64,000 nucleotides of DNA, from the NCBI GenBank assembly GCA_044228435.1, contig JBGAUW010000022.1, forward strand, positions 1-64,000, written 5' to 3'. Shown here piece after piece: positions 42,687-51,895 of the stretch (positions are counted from its first letter, which is position 1; each line of letters begins with the position of its first letter). A program made the translations under genes and the position numbers. The notes beneath the pieces are model-generated. The model worked only from the letters and a program-made list of their open reading frames with translations. It was not told the DNA's origin and did not search any database. The stretch comes from Bog-950 sp044228435. GTDB taxonomy: Bacteria; Bacteroidota; Bacteroidia; Chitinophagales; LD1.

Positions 42687-43700
42687 ATGAATAAGAGTGC
42701 CATAAATAAATGGGTAAGGCTAAGCATTTTTGCCAGCGGCTTGCTATTGCTAATTACGCTTGTTCTGCCACTATGGAGAATTGAGTTAGATGCGCCCCAA
42801 TATCCAGAAGGGTTGGTCTTAAAAATTTACCCGCACAAACTGGGCGGCGATGTAGAAATAGTGAACGGATTAAATCACTATATAGGTATGAAAACGCTGC
42901 ATGCCGAAGAGTTTATTGAATTCACAGTATTGCCATATCTTATTATATTTTTTGCTGTGTGTTCTATGCTGGTTGGTTTTTTTAACAGGAGAATTCTATT
43001 GTATATTTTAACGGGGTTATTTATGACATTTGCTATTCTATCAATGGCAGATTTTTGGCGATGGGAATATGACTATGGGCACAACCTTGACCACAACGCG
43101 GCCATTCAAGTTCCTGGCATGAGTTATCAGCCGCCTTTATTGGGTTATAAGCAGCTGCTTAATTTTGGTGCGTTCTCGATACCGGATGCCGGTGGATGGA
43201 TATTTTTTAGTGTAGGAATTATACTTGTTGCAGCGACTATCAGCCAGGTTATACTAAACAAAAAAGCTAAGGCCAAGCTAAACGTTACACTGTTTGCACT
43301 CCTCACTATACTGGGTTTTGCTTCATGCAATAGTAAGCCCGAACCAATACAGGTAGGCAACGATAACTGTAGTTTTTGCAAAATGACAGTTTCTGATAAG
43401 CGTTTTGGAGCCGAGGTGGTTAGCCAAAAAGGGAAAGTGTATAAATTTGATGATATAATATGCCTGCTGGATTTTATTAAAGAAGGTAACCATAACTTAG
43501 GGCAAGCCACGTATTACTTTACGGATTTTAAAGAGCCACACGCTTTAGCAAAAGAAACTGAGTGTTTGTTTCTTAAAAGCGACAACCTGAAAAGCCCTAT
43601 GAACGGCGGCATGGCGGCCTTTACATCCAAACAAACTTTGCAACAGGCTTTACAAAAGTACAACGGAACACAAGTTGAATGGAGCGCACTAATCAGGTAA
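42687..43700 (+). CDS. nosL: Fusion of a nos-locus membrane protein with the copper chaperone NosL
   Basis: A 337-residue protein in two parts. Residues 1-195 have five transmembrane helices and a periplasmic loop (PYPEGLVLKI-like, then GMKTLHAEEFIEF), resembling an unnamed membrane protein that is usually a separate gene in Bacteroidota nos clusters. Residues ~197-337 are NosL, including what looks like its own lipoprotein leader (NVTLFALLTILGFASC), now internal, and the Cu(I) site NCSFCKMTVSD. No start codon exists at the junction. A gene fusion, or a sequence error that removed a stop. Confidence 0.82.
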   Translation: MNKSAINKWVRLSIFASGLLLLITLVLPLWRIELDAPQYPEGLVLKIYPHKLGGDVEIVNGLNHYIGMKTLHAEEFIEFTVLPYLIIFFAVCSMLVGFFNRRILLYILTGLFMTFAILSMADFWRWEYDYGHNLDHNAAIQVPGMSYQPPLLGYKQLLNFGAFSIPDAGGWIFFSVGIILVAATISQVILNKKAKAKLNVTLFALLTILGFASCNSKPEPIQVGNDNCSFCKMTVSDKRFGAEVVSQKGKVYKFDDIICLLDFIKEGNHNLGQATYYFTDFKEPHALAKETECLFLKSDNLKSPMNGGMAAFTSKQTLQQALQKYNGTQVEWSALIR

Positions 43701-43704
43701 GCAA

Positions 43705-44951
43705 ATGAAAAGCCACTTATTTTTTTGTTATCTGTTTGTACTGTTGATGCCGTATGCCTTGCAGGCGGCAATAATTAAAGTGGGCCCTGGGCAGGTTTGT
43801 AAAACAGTTAGCGAAGGTTTATTGAAAGCCGGCAACGGAGATACCGTATTAGTAGAAGCAGGCTTATACCGGGAAAAGAATATTGTAGTACGGAAGTCTA
43901 TTGTATTAAAAGGTATAGGTTACCCGGTTTTAGACGGCGAAAGCAAATACGAGGTGTTATCTATAAAAAGCAGCCATGTAATAGTAGAGGGCTTTAAAAT
44001 ACAGCATTGCGGCCATTCAGATTTAGATGATCTTGCAGGTATAAAAATTTACGATACACGTAATGTTACTATAAGAAACAATATACTGGACGATACATTT
44101 TTTGGAATATACACCCAGTTTGGGAAAATTGCACCATTCAGGATAACCGGCTTACAGCCTATGGTGAACGCGAAATGCAAATTGGTAATGGCATACATTG
44201 CTGGAAGAGCGATAGCATGAAAATTATTAATAACACAGTTTCAGGCCACCGCGATGGAATTTATTTTGAGTTTGTAACTAACTCCATTATAAGCCATAAC
44301 AAAAGCACGGGCAATGTGTGTTATGGTTTGCATTTTATGTTTTCTAATACAATGATGTTTATGAAAAGAACACTTTTACCAGTAATGGTTCAGGTGTAGC
44401 CGTAATGTATAGTAAGGGTGTAAATATGTTTGAGAACAGGTTTGAGAATAACTGGGGAGATGCATCGTTTGGCCTGTTACTGAAAGATATGAGTAATGGC
44501 ATAGTAAAAGGAAATACTTTTGAGAACAATACTATTGGGGTTACATTAGAAGGAGGAACCAACATGCGGTTTGAGAAAACAGCTTTTTATAAAAACGGAT
44601 ATGCCTTAAAGGTAATGGCCAATTGCCGCCTCGATATTATTTGTATACAACAATTTCTCGGGCAACACATTTGATGCAGCCACTAATGGCAAATTGCAGG
44701 AGAATCTTTTTGCAAATAACTATTGGGATAAATACGAAGGCTATGATTTAAACCGTGACGCTATTGGCGACATACCTTATCATCCGGTAAGCTTATATTC
44801 GGTTTTGGTAGAACGGATGCCATATGCCGTGATGCTTATGCGCAGCTTTACAGTGGATTTATTAAACCGGGCAGAAAAAAACATACCTAGTATTGTGCCC
44901 GAAACCTTTGTAGATGATAAGCCTTTGATGAAAATGATTGTGAAGAAATGA
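43705..44951 (+). pseudogene. nosD: nosD, broken by at least three frameshifts
   Basis: NosD is a periplasmic beta-helix protein that works with NosFY to supply sulfur to the CuZ site. All segments are present in order (signal peptide LLMPYALQAAIIK; VLDGESKYEVLSI; MQIGNGIHCWKSDS; HRDGIYFEFVTNS; SFGLLLKDMSNGIV; LFANNYWDKYEGYDLN; RAEKNIPSIVPE) but in different frames. Changes fall at ~44128 (A4 run), ~44345 (TCTAATAC) and ~44630. Restoring one base at the first two sites rejoins the frames. The end overlaps nosF by four bases as in an intact operon. Real inactivation or sequencing error cannot be told apart here. Confidence 0.88.
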
Positions 44952-45661
44952 TAAGAACAGAAAACCTTGAAAAGCGATTTGGAAAACTTCATGTATTAAA
45001 GGGGGTAAACGCATCTTTTAGCGGTGGTGAAGTGGTGAGTGTAATAGGCCCCAATGGCTCGGGCAAAACCACGCTTATAAAAAGCATACTTGGTATGGTG
45101 GTGCCCGATAAAGGCAAAATTTATTTTGAAGATAAAGATATTGCCAACGATTTTACATACCGTAACTATATTGGCTATATGCCCCAAATAGGACGGTACC
45201 CCGAAAATATGCAGATGGGCCAATTGTTTGATATGATGAAAGATTTACGCAAATCCTCTTCCGGTTTTGATGAAAGGCTGCTCAACCAGTTTCAGCTTCC
45301 TGCTATGTTTAACAAGCAAATGAGTACCCTCTCTGGTGGCACCCGGCAAAAAGTAAGCGCTGCGCTGGCTTTTCTTTTTAATCCGAAAGTGCTTATTCTG
45401 GATGAACCCACTGCCGGGTTAGACCCGTTAGCCTCTGAAATTTTAAAAACAAGAATTTTAGAAGCTAAGAACGAAGGTAAACTGATAATTGTAACATCGC
45501 ACATTATGAGTGAGGTAGAGGAGATGGCGGATAAAATTATGTATCTGTTTGAAGGGAAAATTAAATTCTATAAAACTATTCCCGACCTAAAAAGCCAGAC
45601 AGGTGAAGAAAAGCTAGGGAAAGCTATTGCTAAAATAATGCAGGGAGGACTCAATGTTTAA
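44948..45661 (+). CDS. nosF: NosF ABC transporter ATP-binding protein
   Basis: A 237-residue ATPase of the NosDFY complex. Walker A GPNGSGKTTLIKS, signature LSGGTRQKVSAAL (the LSGGTRQ form typical of NosF), Walker B VLILDEPTAGLDP, and the switch His in IVTSHIMSE are all intact. It begins with ATGA overlapping nosD's stop and its last codons overlap nosY by eight bases. Confidence 0.94.
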   Translation: MIRTENLEKRFGKLHVLKGVNASFSGGEVVSVIGPNGSGKTTLIKSILGMVVPDKGKIYFEDKDIANDFTYRNYIGYMPQIGRYPENMQMGQLFDMMKDLRKSSSGFDERLLNQFQLPAMFNKQMSTLSGGTRQKVSAALAFLFNPKVLILDEPTAGLDPLASEILKTRILEAKNEGKLIIVTSHIMSEVEEMADKIMYLFEGKIKFYKTIPDLKSQTGEEKLGKAIAKIMQGGLNV

Positions 45662-46421
45662 AATAAGCAAGTACGTAGTTTACGATATTCTGCGCAGTAA
45701 GGTAATACTGGCTTATACCGTGTTCTTATTGGCCGCCTCTTTCTTGTTGTTCTCGCTCGAAAGCGATAGTTCAAGAAGCCTGATAAGCCTGTTAAGCATT
45801 GTGCTTATTATTGTACCGCTTATCAGCGTTGTATTTACAACCACATACTTTTACAATGCGTACGAATTTATTGAACTTCTTGTAGCGCAGCCGCTTAGCC
45901 GGAATACTATTTTATTGGGCGAATTTTTAGGCGTGGCATTGTCTATGGCCGCAGCCTTTCTGGTGGGTATTGGTGTTCCTGTTATTATCTATTCGCCAAC
46001 CGCTACCGGCTTTGTGCTTATACTCTCAGGGGTAGTGCTAACTCTCTCCTTTGTTTCAATAGCGTTTTTCGCTTCAGTGATAATGCGCGATAAATCTAAA
46101 GGCATAGGTATGTCGCTGTTACTATGGTTTTATTTTGCAATTATTTACGATGCTATAGTGCTGGGTATTCTTTTTTCTTTTCAGGATTATCCATTAGACA
46201 ATGCTGTAATTGCGCTTGCCTCTCTAAATCCTATCGACATGGCCCGCATAATGGTGCTTATGAAAATGGATATAAGCGCACTGATGGGTTTTACCGGCGC
46301 TGTATACAAACAGTTTTTTGGAAGCAGCCTGGGCCTTATTTACACTGTTGCTATAATGTTTATATGGATCGTACTTCCCCTGGTAGTTTCAGTAAGGGTT
46401 TTTAAAAAGAAGAATTTGTAG
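45654..46421 (+). CDS. nosY: NosY ABC transporter permease
   Basis: A 255-residue membrane protein with six helices, the permease partner of NosF. Typical features: KYVVYDILRSKVILAYTVFL at the start, then IELLVAQPLSRNTILLGEF, a NosY/ABC-2 coupling segment, and LASLNPIDMARIMVLMKMD. Overlaps nosF. Last gene of the nos operon. Confidence 0.92.
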   Translation: MFKISKYVVYDILRSKVILAYTVFLLAASFLLFSLESDSSRSLISLLSIVLIIVPLISVVFTTTYFYNAYEFIELLVAQPLSRNTILLGEFLGVALSMAAAFLVGIGVPVIIYSPTATGFVLILSGVVLTLSFVSIAFFASVIMRDKSKGIGMSLLLWFYFAIIYDAIVLGILFSFQDYPLDNAVIALASLNPIDMARIMVLMKMDISALMGFTGAVYKQFFGSSLGLIYTVAIMFIWIVLPLVVSVRVFKKKNL

Positions 46422-46572
46422 CATCTCATCTTTCTTCCTCAACGCAAGTTTTAGGGTAAAAATGCGGTATTTTTCAATATGAGTTGAATAGGGTGTCATT
46501 AGATGGAATACCAGGTGCTTAAAAAAATATGGGCATTAGGATTTCGGTATTGATAAATAGAAGTAGATCCAA

Positions 46573-47103
46573 ATGAATTGCGGCATGGATACACCGAAGT
46601 TAGTTATCACACTAAAAGCATATTCCTGGAAACAGTTTGGTACAGATTTAACCGCCGGGGTAATTGTAGGAGTAGTGACTTTACCTTTGGCTATTGCCTT
46701 TGCCATAGCTTCAGGGCTTTCACCTGAAAAAGGGTTATTTACTGCCATTGTAGCAGGTTTTATCATTTCAGCATTCGGCGGCAGCCGTGTGCAAATTGAT
46801 GGGCCTACTGGAGCATTTATAGTTATAGTGTATAGTATTGTTCAAGAGTATGGAGTAGATGGGCTGACTATCGCTACTTTTATTGCCGGCATAATACTGA
46901 TGTTGATGGGGTTTGCCAGAATGGGTAGTGTTACTATTCCTGAAAATATATTACGCGTTGTTGTTTTTTCGCTTCCCTTGAGTATGCCCTTATCTATTCA
47001 ATCTACCACACAGCGCAGGGGCATTACACTGTATGTTATGAATATTGGGTTATTTATTTTCATGGATATGTCAACTTTATTACCCGGAATGGACATGGAG
47101 TAA
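46573..47103 (+). pseudogene. Truncated SulP-family anion transporter
   Basis: The first ~120 residues are a clear SulP N-terminus (KQFGTDLTAGVIVGVVTLPL, IASGLSPEKGLFTAIVAGF, FGGSRVQIDGPTGAFIVIV, IAGIILMLMGFARMGSV). SulP proteins exceed 450 residues, but here homology ends at MGSV and a foreign tail of ~55 residues follows. The rest of the transporter and any STAS domain are absent up to the flavodoxin gene, so this is a 5' fragment left by a deletion. An ATG at 46585 could be the original start. Confidence 0.75.
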
Positions 47104-47296
47104 AAGCATTTACGGATTTTCAGCGCCCGCATATACCCCAATCAATGGCTTACTGGTATTGGGTTAATTGGTAATAAGCTGATTATAAATATCCGCTACA
47201 ACTTTATGACTTATGTTATTTTTCTTTTTTGTTCGTTCTGTTTCATGTAATACATACTGTCATCGTTATTTCAAGCTTATAATAGCGAAACTCACA

Positions 47297-47749
47297 ATGA
47301 AAACCCTTATAATCTACGAATCAGTTTATCATAACAACACTTTAGCCATTGCAAAAGCAATAGGCGATGCATTGCAGGCTGACCTGATAAAGGCCTGCGA
47401 GGCATCTCTTTCGGCAATAAATTATTACGACCTTATTGGTTTCGGCTCCGGAATCTATAACGCTCATCATCATATAAATTTGGAAGAATTCATACAAAGG
47501 TTGCCACACCAAGCTCATAAAAAAGCCTTTATTTTTTCAACCAATACTTTTGGTTTAAAGATGCTTCACAAGCCACTAAGGGAGCAACTTATCGCCAAGG
47601 GCTTTGCTATAATTGGCGAGTTTACGTGTTCAGGCTATTTTGAGATGTTCAGTTTCTGGCGCTTAAACAAGAATCGCCCCGGGACTGCAGATTTTGAAAA
47701 GGCCAGGAAATTTGCGGTTAACTTGCAAATGGCATATATGAATTGCTGA
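47297..47749 (+). CDS. Flavodoxin-like protein (HemG-related)
   Basis: A 150-residue flavodoxin-fold protein starting at ATG 47297: KTLIIYESVYHNNTLAIAKA is the FMN phosphate loop, LIGFGSGIYNAHHHINLEEF the next, and KAFIFSTNTFGLK another FMN contact. The C-terminal SGYFEMFSFWRLNKNRPG is familiar from short Bacteroidota flavodoxins. An in-frame ATG at 47213 would add a cysteine-rich stretch of no family resemblance. Function in electron transfer or haem synthesis is inferred. Confidence 0.75.
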   Translation: MKTLIIYESVYHNNTLAIAKAIGDALQADLIKACEASLSAINYYDLIGFGSGIYNAHHHINLEEFIQRLPHQAHKKAFIFSTNTFGLKMLHKPLREQLIAKGFAIIGEFTCSGYFEMFSFWRLNKNRPGTADFEKARKFAVNLQMAYMNC

Positions 47750-47763
47750 ACTCAGGCTCAACG

Positions 47764-48162
47764 TTACTGCTCTTGATTTTTTACAGCGAAAGCCAAAATA
47801 TGTCCATCGAGGTCTGCAAGGTATCCAACTGTATCGTCCCATTCTCTTTTTTGAATGCTGCTAATTTCACGAGCACCTGCATCTTTCGCTTGTTGAAAAA
47901 CCATGTAAATATCATTTGTATAAATATACAATTCGCATCTCGGAATTCCATTTCCGGTTGCTGGATGTGGTGTTTTGTCTGAAAGAATTTTGGCAATTCC
48001 GGCCTCTGGCATCAGACCTAACTTTAAATTTTCAGAAACAATAAATTCCGTCATTCCGGGTACATCCAAACAAGGTTGTTTGCCCAAAATTTCTGAATAG
48101 AATTTCGTGCTTTGCCGTTGATGGGCTACATACAGGATTATTTGACAAGATGATATCTGCAT
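47764..48162 (-). CDS. VOC family protein (glyoxalase/bleomycin-resistance-like)
   Basis: A 132-residue metalloenzyme-fold protein: QIILYVAHQRQSTKFYSEIL (first beta-alpha-beta), GMTEFIVSENLKLGLMP, PRCELYIYTNDIYMVF and VGYLADLDGHILAFAV (second module). I start at ATG 48162; an in-frame ATG at 48285 overlaps the SDR gene. Substrate unknown. A decayed copy of it is at 18249-18562. Confidence 0.82.
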   Translation of the reverse strand: MQISSCQIILYVAHQRQSTKFYSEILGKQPCLDVPGMTEFIVSENLKLGLMPEAGIAKILSDKTPHPATGNGIPRCELYIYTNDIYMVFQQAKDAGAREISSIQKREWDDTVGYLADLDGHILAFAVKNQEQ

Positions 48163-48239
48163 TATATGATGTATTAGGTTAACAATAGGGTCCAAACGGT
48201 TTTTTTGCGCACATCCACTATAGAATTTCCACACAATAT

Positions 48240-49022
48240 TCATTTCAACCACCTTGTCCTTTTTCTTATCTGGTAAATAATCCAATGGGGAGTAAACCAG
48301 GCAAAAAGCAACATCAGTTTTGTTGTAAGGCCCGGAACAATTATCGCTTTATTATTAAATAGACCTTGTACTCCTTTTTTAGCAACACTTTGGGCACGCA
48401 TCATTATACCCAGTCTTATGCCGAGTTCAACATCAATGACAGTGGGGTCATATAGAGCAGTTGCAGTTGCACCGGGAAATAAACCGGTTACGTTAACTCC
48501 ATAATACTTTAATTCGTGACGAAGGCTACGTGTAAAGCTTTTTATATATGCTTTGGTGGAGCCGTAATAGGCTATGCCAGGAAAGTGTTTATAGGCTGCT
48601 ATGGAACAAGTATTGAGGATAAAGCCACGCTTCCGCTTTTTCATTTCACGGCCGAATAGGGTACATAAAAGGGATGTGGTTAGTACATGTAGTTGAACCA
48701 TTTTTTCTGCTTTTACATTATCGGTGTCCACCACCTCACCAAAAAAGAAAAAACCTGCATTGTTTATTAATACCTCAATCTGAAAGCCTTTTTCCTTACA
48801 AAAATCGAAAAGTTCTTTAGCGGCTTCATTGCGGGCCAGGTCGAAGTATGCTATTTCAACCCGCACCTTATATAGTGCAGCCAATTCGCTTTTAAGTTGT
48901 TGCAAACGCTCTTCTTCGTTGCTTATCAAAAGCAGTGGGTAGCCTCTTAATGCAAGTTGCTTTGCAATTTCCAATCCAATGCCCGATGAGCCTCCTGTAA
49001 TCAGTGCAAATTTTTCAGCCAT
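48240..49022 (-). CDS. Short-chain dehydrogenase/reductase
   Basis: A 260-residue NAD(P)-dependent oxidoreductase. The cofactor motif TGGSSGIGLEIAKQL, NNAGFFFFGEV, the catalytic Ser region (NTCSIAAYKHFPG) and Tyr-x-x-x-Lys in AYYGSTKAYIKSF are complete. The C-terminal extension with LLFAWFTPHWIIYQIR is hydrophobic, as in DltE-like membrane-associated SDRs. The first codons overlap the stop of the flavin oxidoreductase gene by eight bases, so they form an operon. Confidence 0.92.
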   Translation of the reverse strand: MAEKFALITGGSSGIGLEIAKQLALRGYPLLLISNEEERLQQLKSELAALYKVRVEIAYFDLARNEAAKELFDFCKEKGFQIEVLINNAGFFFFGEVVDTDNVKAEKMVQLHVLTTSLLCTLFGREMKKRKRGFILNTCSIAAYKHFPGIAYYGSTKAYIKSFTRSLRHELKYYGVNVTGLFPGATATALYDPTVIDVELGIRLGIMMRAQSVAKKGVQGLFNNKAIIVPGLTTKLMLLFAWFTPHWIIYQIRKRTRWLK

Positions 49023-50235
49023 GTGAGAGAGCTGTAATTTTTTGTTTTAATGCTTCCGGCAAATTAGTTTCGTTCAGGTGGCAGGCCATTTCCCCGCTAT
49101 ACATTTTGGCTACGCAGTAATTACAAATGTTGCAACTGGATTTTTGAATGACCTCGTTCCGTAAGTCATTAATAAAATTGGCATTCTCAATGAGCGCCCG
49201 CGCGATAGCGATAAACTCAAAACCCTGTTGCATGGCGGTTTCAATGGTTGCGATACTATTCATTCCTCCCACAAGAATTACCGGTATCCCTATGGCATTG
49301 CCAATACGTTTTGCCTCTTCCATAAAAAAGCCCTCTTTAAATGGCACCGGGGGGATAAGCCTGTTTCCTATAAGTTTTACAAAAAACCTTTTCCAGCTTT
49401 GTTCTATAAAATATGCCAATATAGCAATGGGCATGCTACCTCGCATAACATACATAGGTGCGCGGCTTACAAACCCCCCGCTAACTACAATAGCATCAGC
49501 TCCGCATTGCTCAATGGCTTTTGCTGTAAGGATGGCCTCGTCTTCAGTTATGCCACCTTCAAAACCGTCATTGCAATTCATTTTTACAATCATCGCCATG
49601 CTGGCTGGTAATGCTTTTTTTACAGCAGTAAGCACCTCGCGCATAAACCGGGAACGGTTTTCAAAAGTACCGCCGTATTCATCTTTTCGTCTATTAGTAA
49701 AAGGTGACAAAAATTGACTGATAAGGTAGCCGTGTCCTGCATGAATCTCTATTGCATCAAATCCGCAGGTATTCGCCATTTTTACCGCTTTTGTAAAATC
49801 ATTTATCACTGTTTTAATATCCAACTGGTTCATCTGTCGGGGAAAGGTTGGTCCGTACCAGTTGATACCGCCCATAGGTGCAATTGGTCGGAAACCTCCA
49901 GCAGCTAGTGTTGCCATATTTCCGCAATGGCCAATTTGTATAGAAATTAATGCGCCTTTATCGTGCACGGCTTTCACAAGCGTTTTTAAGCCCGTAATAT
50001 TTCCTTCGCTCATAAGCAATTGATGCGGAAAGGAAAGACCATCAGGGCTTACCGAGGCATATGCGACTGTGGTCAAAGCTACTCCTCCCTCTGCCACTTT
50101 AGTATGGTAGTTGATGAGGGCATTTGTGACACAGTGTTTTTGGCTCATACCTTCAAAAGCCGCTGCCCGTATACTTCGGTTGCGTAACATCAAGGGCCCA
50201 AGTTTGCCGGCACTGAAGAATTTTGAATGTACCAC
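49015..50235 (-). CDS. NADH:flavin oxidoreductase (Old Yellow Enzyme family)
   Basis: A 406-residue FMN TIM-barrel enzyme: KLGPLMLRNRSIRAAAFEG, the FMN/substrate segment ISIQIGHCGNMA, EIHAGHGYLISQFLSPFTN with the conserved His pair, DEYGGTFENRSRF, and VILVGGMNS. The C-terminus has CNICNYCVAKMYSG-x-MACH, a cysteine cluster like the 4Fe-4S site of 2,4-dienoyl-CoA reductase, but the second flavin/NAD(P) domain is absent. Ene-reductase of unknown substrate; coupled to the SDR. Confidence 0.9.
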   Translation of the reverse strand: MVHSKFFSAGKLGPLMLRNRSIRAAAFEGMSQKHCVTNALINYHTKVAEGGVALTTVAYASVSPDGLSFPHQLLMSEGNITGLKTLVKAVHDKGALISIQIGHCGNMATLAAGGFRPIAPMGGINWYGPTFPRQMNQLDIKTVINDFTKAVKMANTCGFDAIEIHAGHGYLISQFLSPFTNRRKDEYGGTFENRSRFMREVLTAVKKALPASMAMIVKMNCNDGFEGGITEDEAILTAKAIEQCGADAIVVSGGFVSRAPMYVMRGSMPIAILAYFIEQSWKRFFVKLIGNRLIPPVPFKEGFFMEEAKRIGNAIGIPVILVGGMNSIATIETAMQQGFEFIAIARALIENANFINDLRNEVIQKSSCNICNYCVAKMYSGEMACHLNETNLPEALKQKITALSHG

Positions 50236-50460
50236 AACCTAAAAATACAAAAGTTGAGCTGGCATACTACTATATAAATTTGTGGGTATTGCTGCCAAAC
50301 AGTAATTCCAGGTTATTCGCTCCTATTCGTGAACGCTATAATGGGACTGTAACTTTGTCGAGTTGTCAATATTTAAGCAATTGTTTTTTTATCATTCCAC
50401 CTTTAGTATCTTTTATACTATACTCACGACATGTGCGGTGGGGTCCTCGAGTCATGCGGA

Positions 50461-51084
50461 TTAAAGTGGCTCGGAAGATTTACCGTAAAAAGCGGGTAAA
50501 CTCCAATTGTATCTTATGGCAATGAGTCTAAAAATCACTATTGCCGCAATACTAATTACCTGCAGCGGTAATATTGAAACATTGGTTTTTAGCAAAAGGA
50601 AATAAAGGATGCCTCCCAAAATAGAGGCGGTGGCGTAAATCTCTTTTTGAAAAATAAGCGGGATGTTATTTAGCGAAATATCCCTGATAACGCCACCGAA
50701 ACATGCGGTAATCGTTCCAAGAGTAACGCATATTGCAGGATGCAATTCAAGAGTCATCCCTTTTTGTATTCCAAGAACTGTAAAAAAACCAAGCCCCAGC
50801 GAATCGAAAATGAGTAAAATTCTATGATAATTATTGATGGCATTCCTAAACAATATAGCAGCAATTGAGCTGAGCAAAACAATCAAGCCATAATTGAGGT
50901 CCGCCATCCAGGTAACCGGCAAATCGCCAGTCAACAGATCTCGCAATGTTCCGCCTCCCAATGCAGTGATAAAAGCGATAATAAAAACACCAAACACATC
51001 CAGTTTCTTTTCCATCGCAGCAAAAATACCTGAAATGCTGAATGCAGCGATGCCTATGATGTCAATTAGCCGCAGAAGTTCCAA
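50461..51084 (-). CDS. Trimeric intracellular cation (TRIC) channel family protein, UPF0126
   Basis: A 207-residue protein of seven helices in two repeated halves, each with the glycine-rich motif: ITALGGGTLRDLLTGDLP and ITACFGGVIRDISLNNIP. This is the prokaryotic TRIC/YadS pattern; it is probably a monovalent cation channel. Start at 51084. Seven bases after the preceding gene on the same strand. Confidence 0.92.
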   Translation of the reverse strand: MELLRLIDIIGIAAFSISGIFAAMEKKLDVFGVFIIAFITALGGGTLRDLLTGDLPVTWMADLNYGLIVLLSSIAAILFRNAINNYHRILLIFDSLGLGFFTVLGIQKGMTLELHPAICVTLGTITACFGGVIRDISLNNIPLIFQKEIYATASILGGILYFLLLKTNVSILPLQVISIAAIVIFRLIAIRYNWSLPAFYGKSSEPL

Positions 51085-51091
51085 TAGTTGC

Positions 51092-51397
51092 TTAGTTGGC
51101 TTTTAGTTTTGCGATCATTGCATCGGTCAGCGTATCGGAATATACCCCGTATGCATTTACTAAAACTCCTTTTACATTATACTTTTCAGATGAGAAAGCA
51201 TATAGAATGGCGGCGTCAGCGGGATCTGTCTGTCCTTCGAAACGGAAATATTGATCGATTTGAAATTCGGATGGAAATATTTTCAGAAGTCCGCTGCGAC
51301 AATCAAGACAATCACCTTTTAGGTTGAAGTCTTCGGTGTAGCCTTTGGTTTTCAGGTCTGTGAGTGTTGCAGATAATGTAGGTTCAGTGTTCATCAT
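51092..51397 (-). CDS. Conserved small protein (often mislabelled phosphoribosylpyrophosphate synthetase)
   Basis: A 101-residue soluble protein: TLSATLTDLKTKGYTEDFNL, a CLDCRSG cysteine pair, FPSEFQIDQYFRFEGQTDP and VLVNAYGVYSDTLTDAMIAK. The family is common in Bacteroidota and carries a PRPP-synthetase label in databases, but it is far too short for that enzyme and lacks its motifs. True role unknown. Confidence 0.8.
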   Translation of the reverse strand: MMNTEPTLSATLTDLKTKGYTEDFNLKGDCLDCRSGLLKIFPSEFQIDQYFRFEGQTDPADAAILYAFSSEKYNVKGVLVNAYGVYSDTLTDAMIAKLKAN

Positions 51398-51409
51398 AGT
51401 GCTCCTGTT

Positions 51410-51895
51410 TTAAAGTTCTTTCAATAAATCTTCGAGGTCGAGCGGTATTGTAAACATGTCCAAGGGACCATCACTTTTCGTTGGCCAGAGTTCCTTAGGC
51501 CTGTCCCAATACAATTCTACTCCGTTGCCATCAGGGTCATTAAGGTATAGAGCCTCTGATATCCCGTGGTCACTTGCTCCGGTTAATGGATAATATGCAC
51601 TTCGAAGCCGGTCATAAATTACGGCCAGGTCCTTTCTTGTCGGGTACAGAATGGCGGTGTGATATAAGCCAACACCATCCTTTGATGCAGGCGGGTGACC
51701 CTCACTATGCCATGTATTTAAACCTATATGATGATGATAACCACCAGCAGATATAAATGCCGCCTGACTGCCATACATCATGGTTACTTCAAAGCCTAAT
51801 AAGTCCCGGTAAAATTCGAGGGCACGATTAAGGTCACCCACCTTGAGGTGGACATGGCCAATGCGGGTTTGGGTTGGTATCTTATACGTAGTCAT
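51410..51895 (-). CDS. VOC family dioxygenase-like protein (catechol 2,3-dioxygenase type)
   Basis: A 161-residue metal-dependent VOC enzyme: TRIGHVHLKVGDLNRALEFY with the first His ligand, GYHHHIGLNTWHSEG, GLYHTAILYP with a further His, and DPDGNGVELYWDRP with the Glu ligand. The pattern matches single-chain extradiol-dioxygenase-like proteins (CatE-type N-terminal half). Overlaps the OsmC gene by four bases. Confidence 0.88.
   Translation of the reverse strand: MTTYKIPTQTRIGHVHLKVGDLNRALEFYRDLLGFEVTMMYGSQAAFISAGGYHHHIGLNTWHSEGHPPASKDGVGLYHTAILYPTRKDLAVIYDRLRSAYYPLTGASDHGISEALYLNDPDGNGVELYWDRPKELWPTKSDGPLDMFTIPLDLEDLLKEL

Noticed and set aside
50236..50460. Gene in the gap before the OYE-family gene
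   Set aside because: Only a short plus-strand frame that starts inside the OYE promoter region; no protein-like features. A TAACTTTG at 50350-50357 points to no downstream plus-strand gene.
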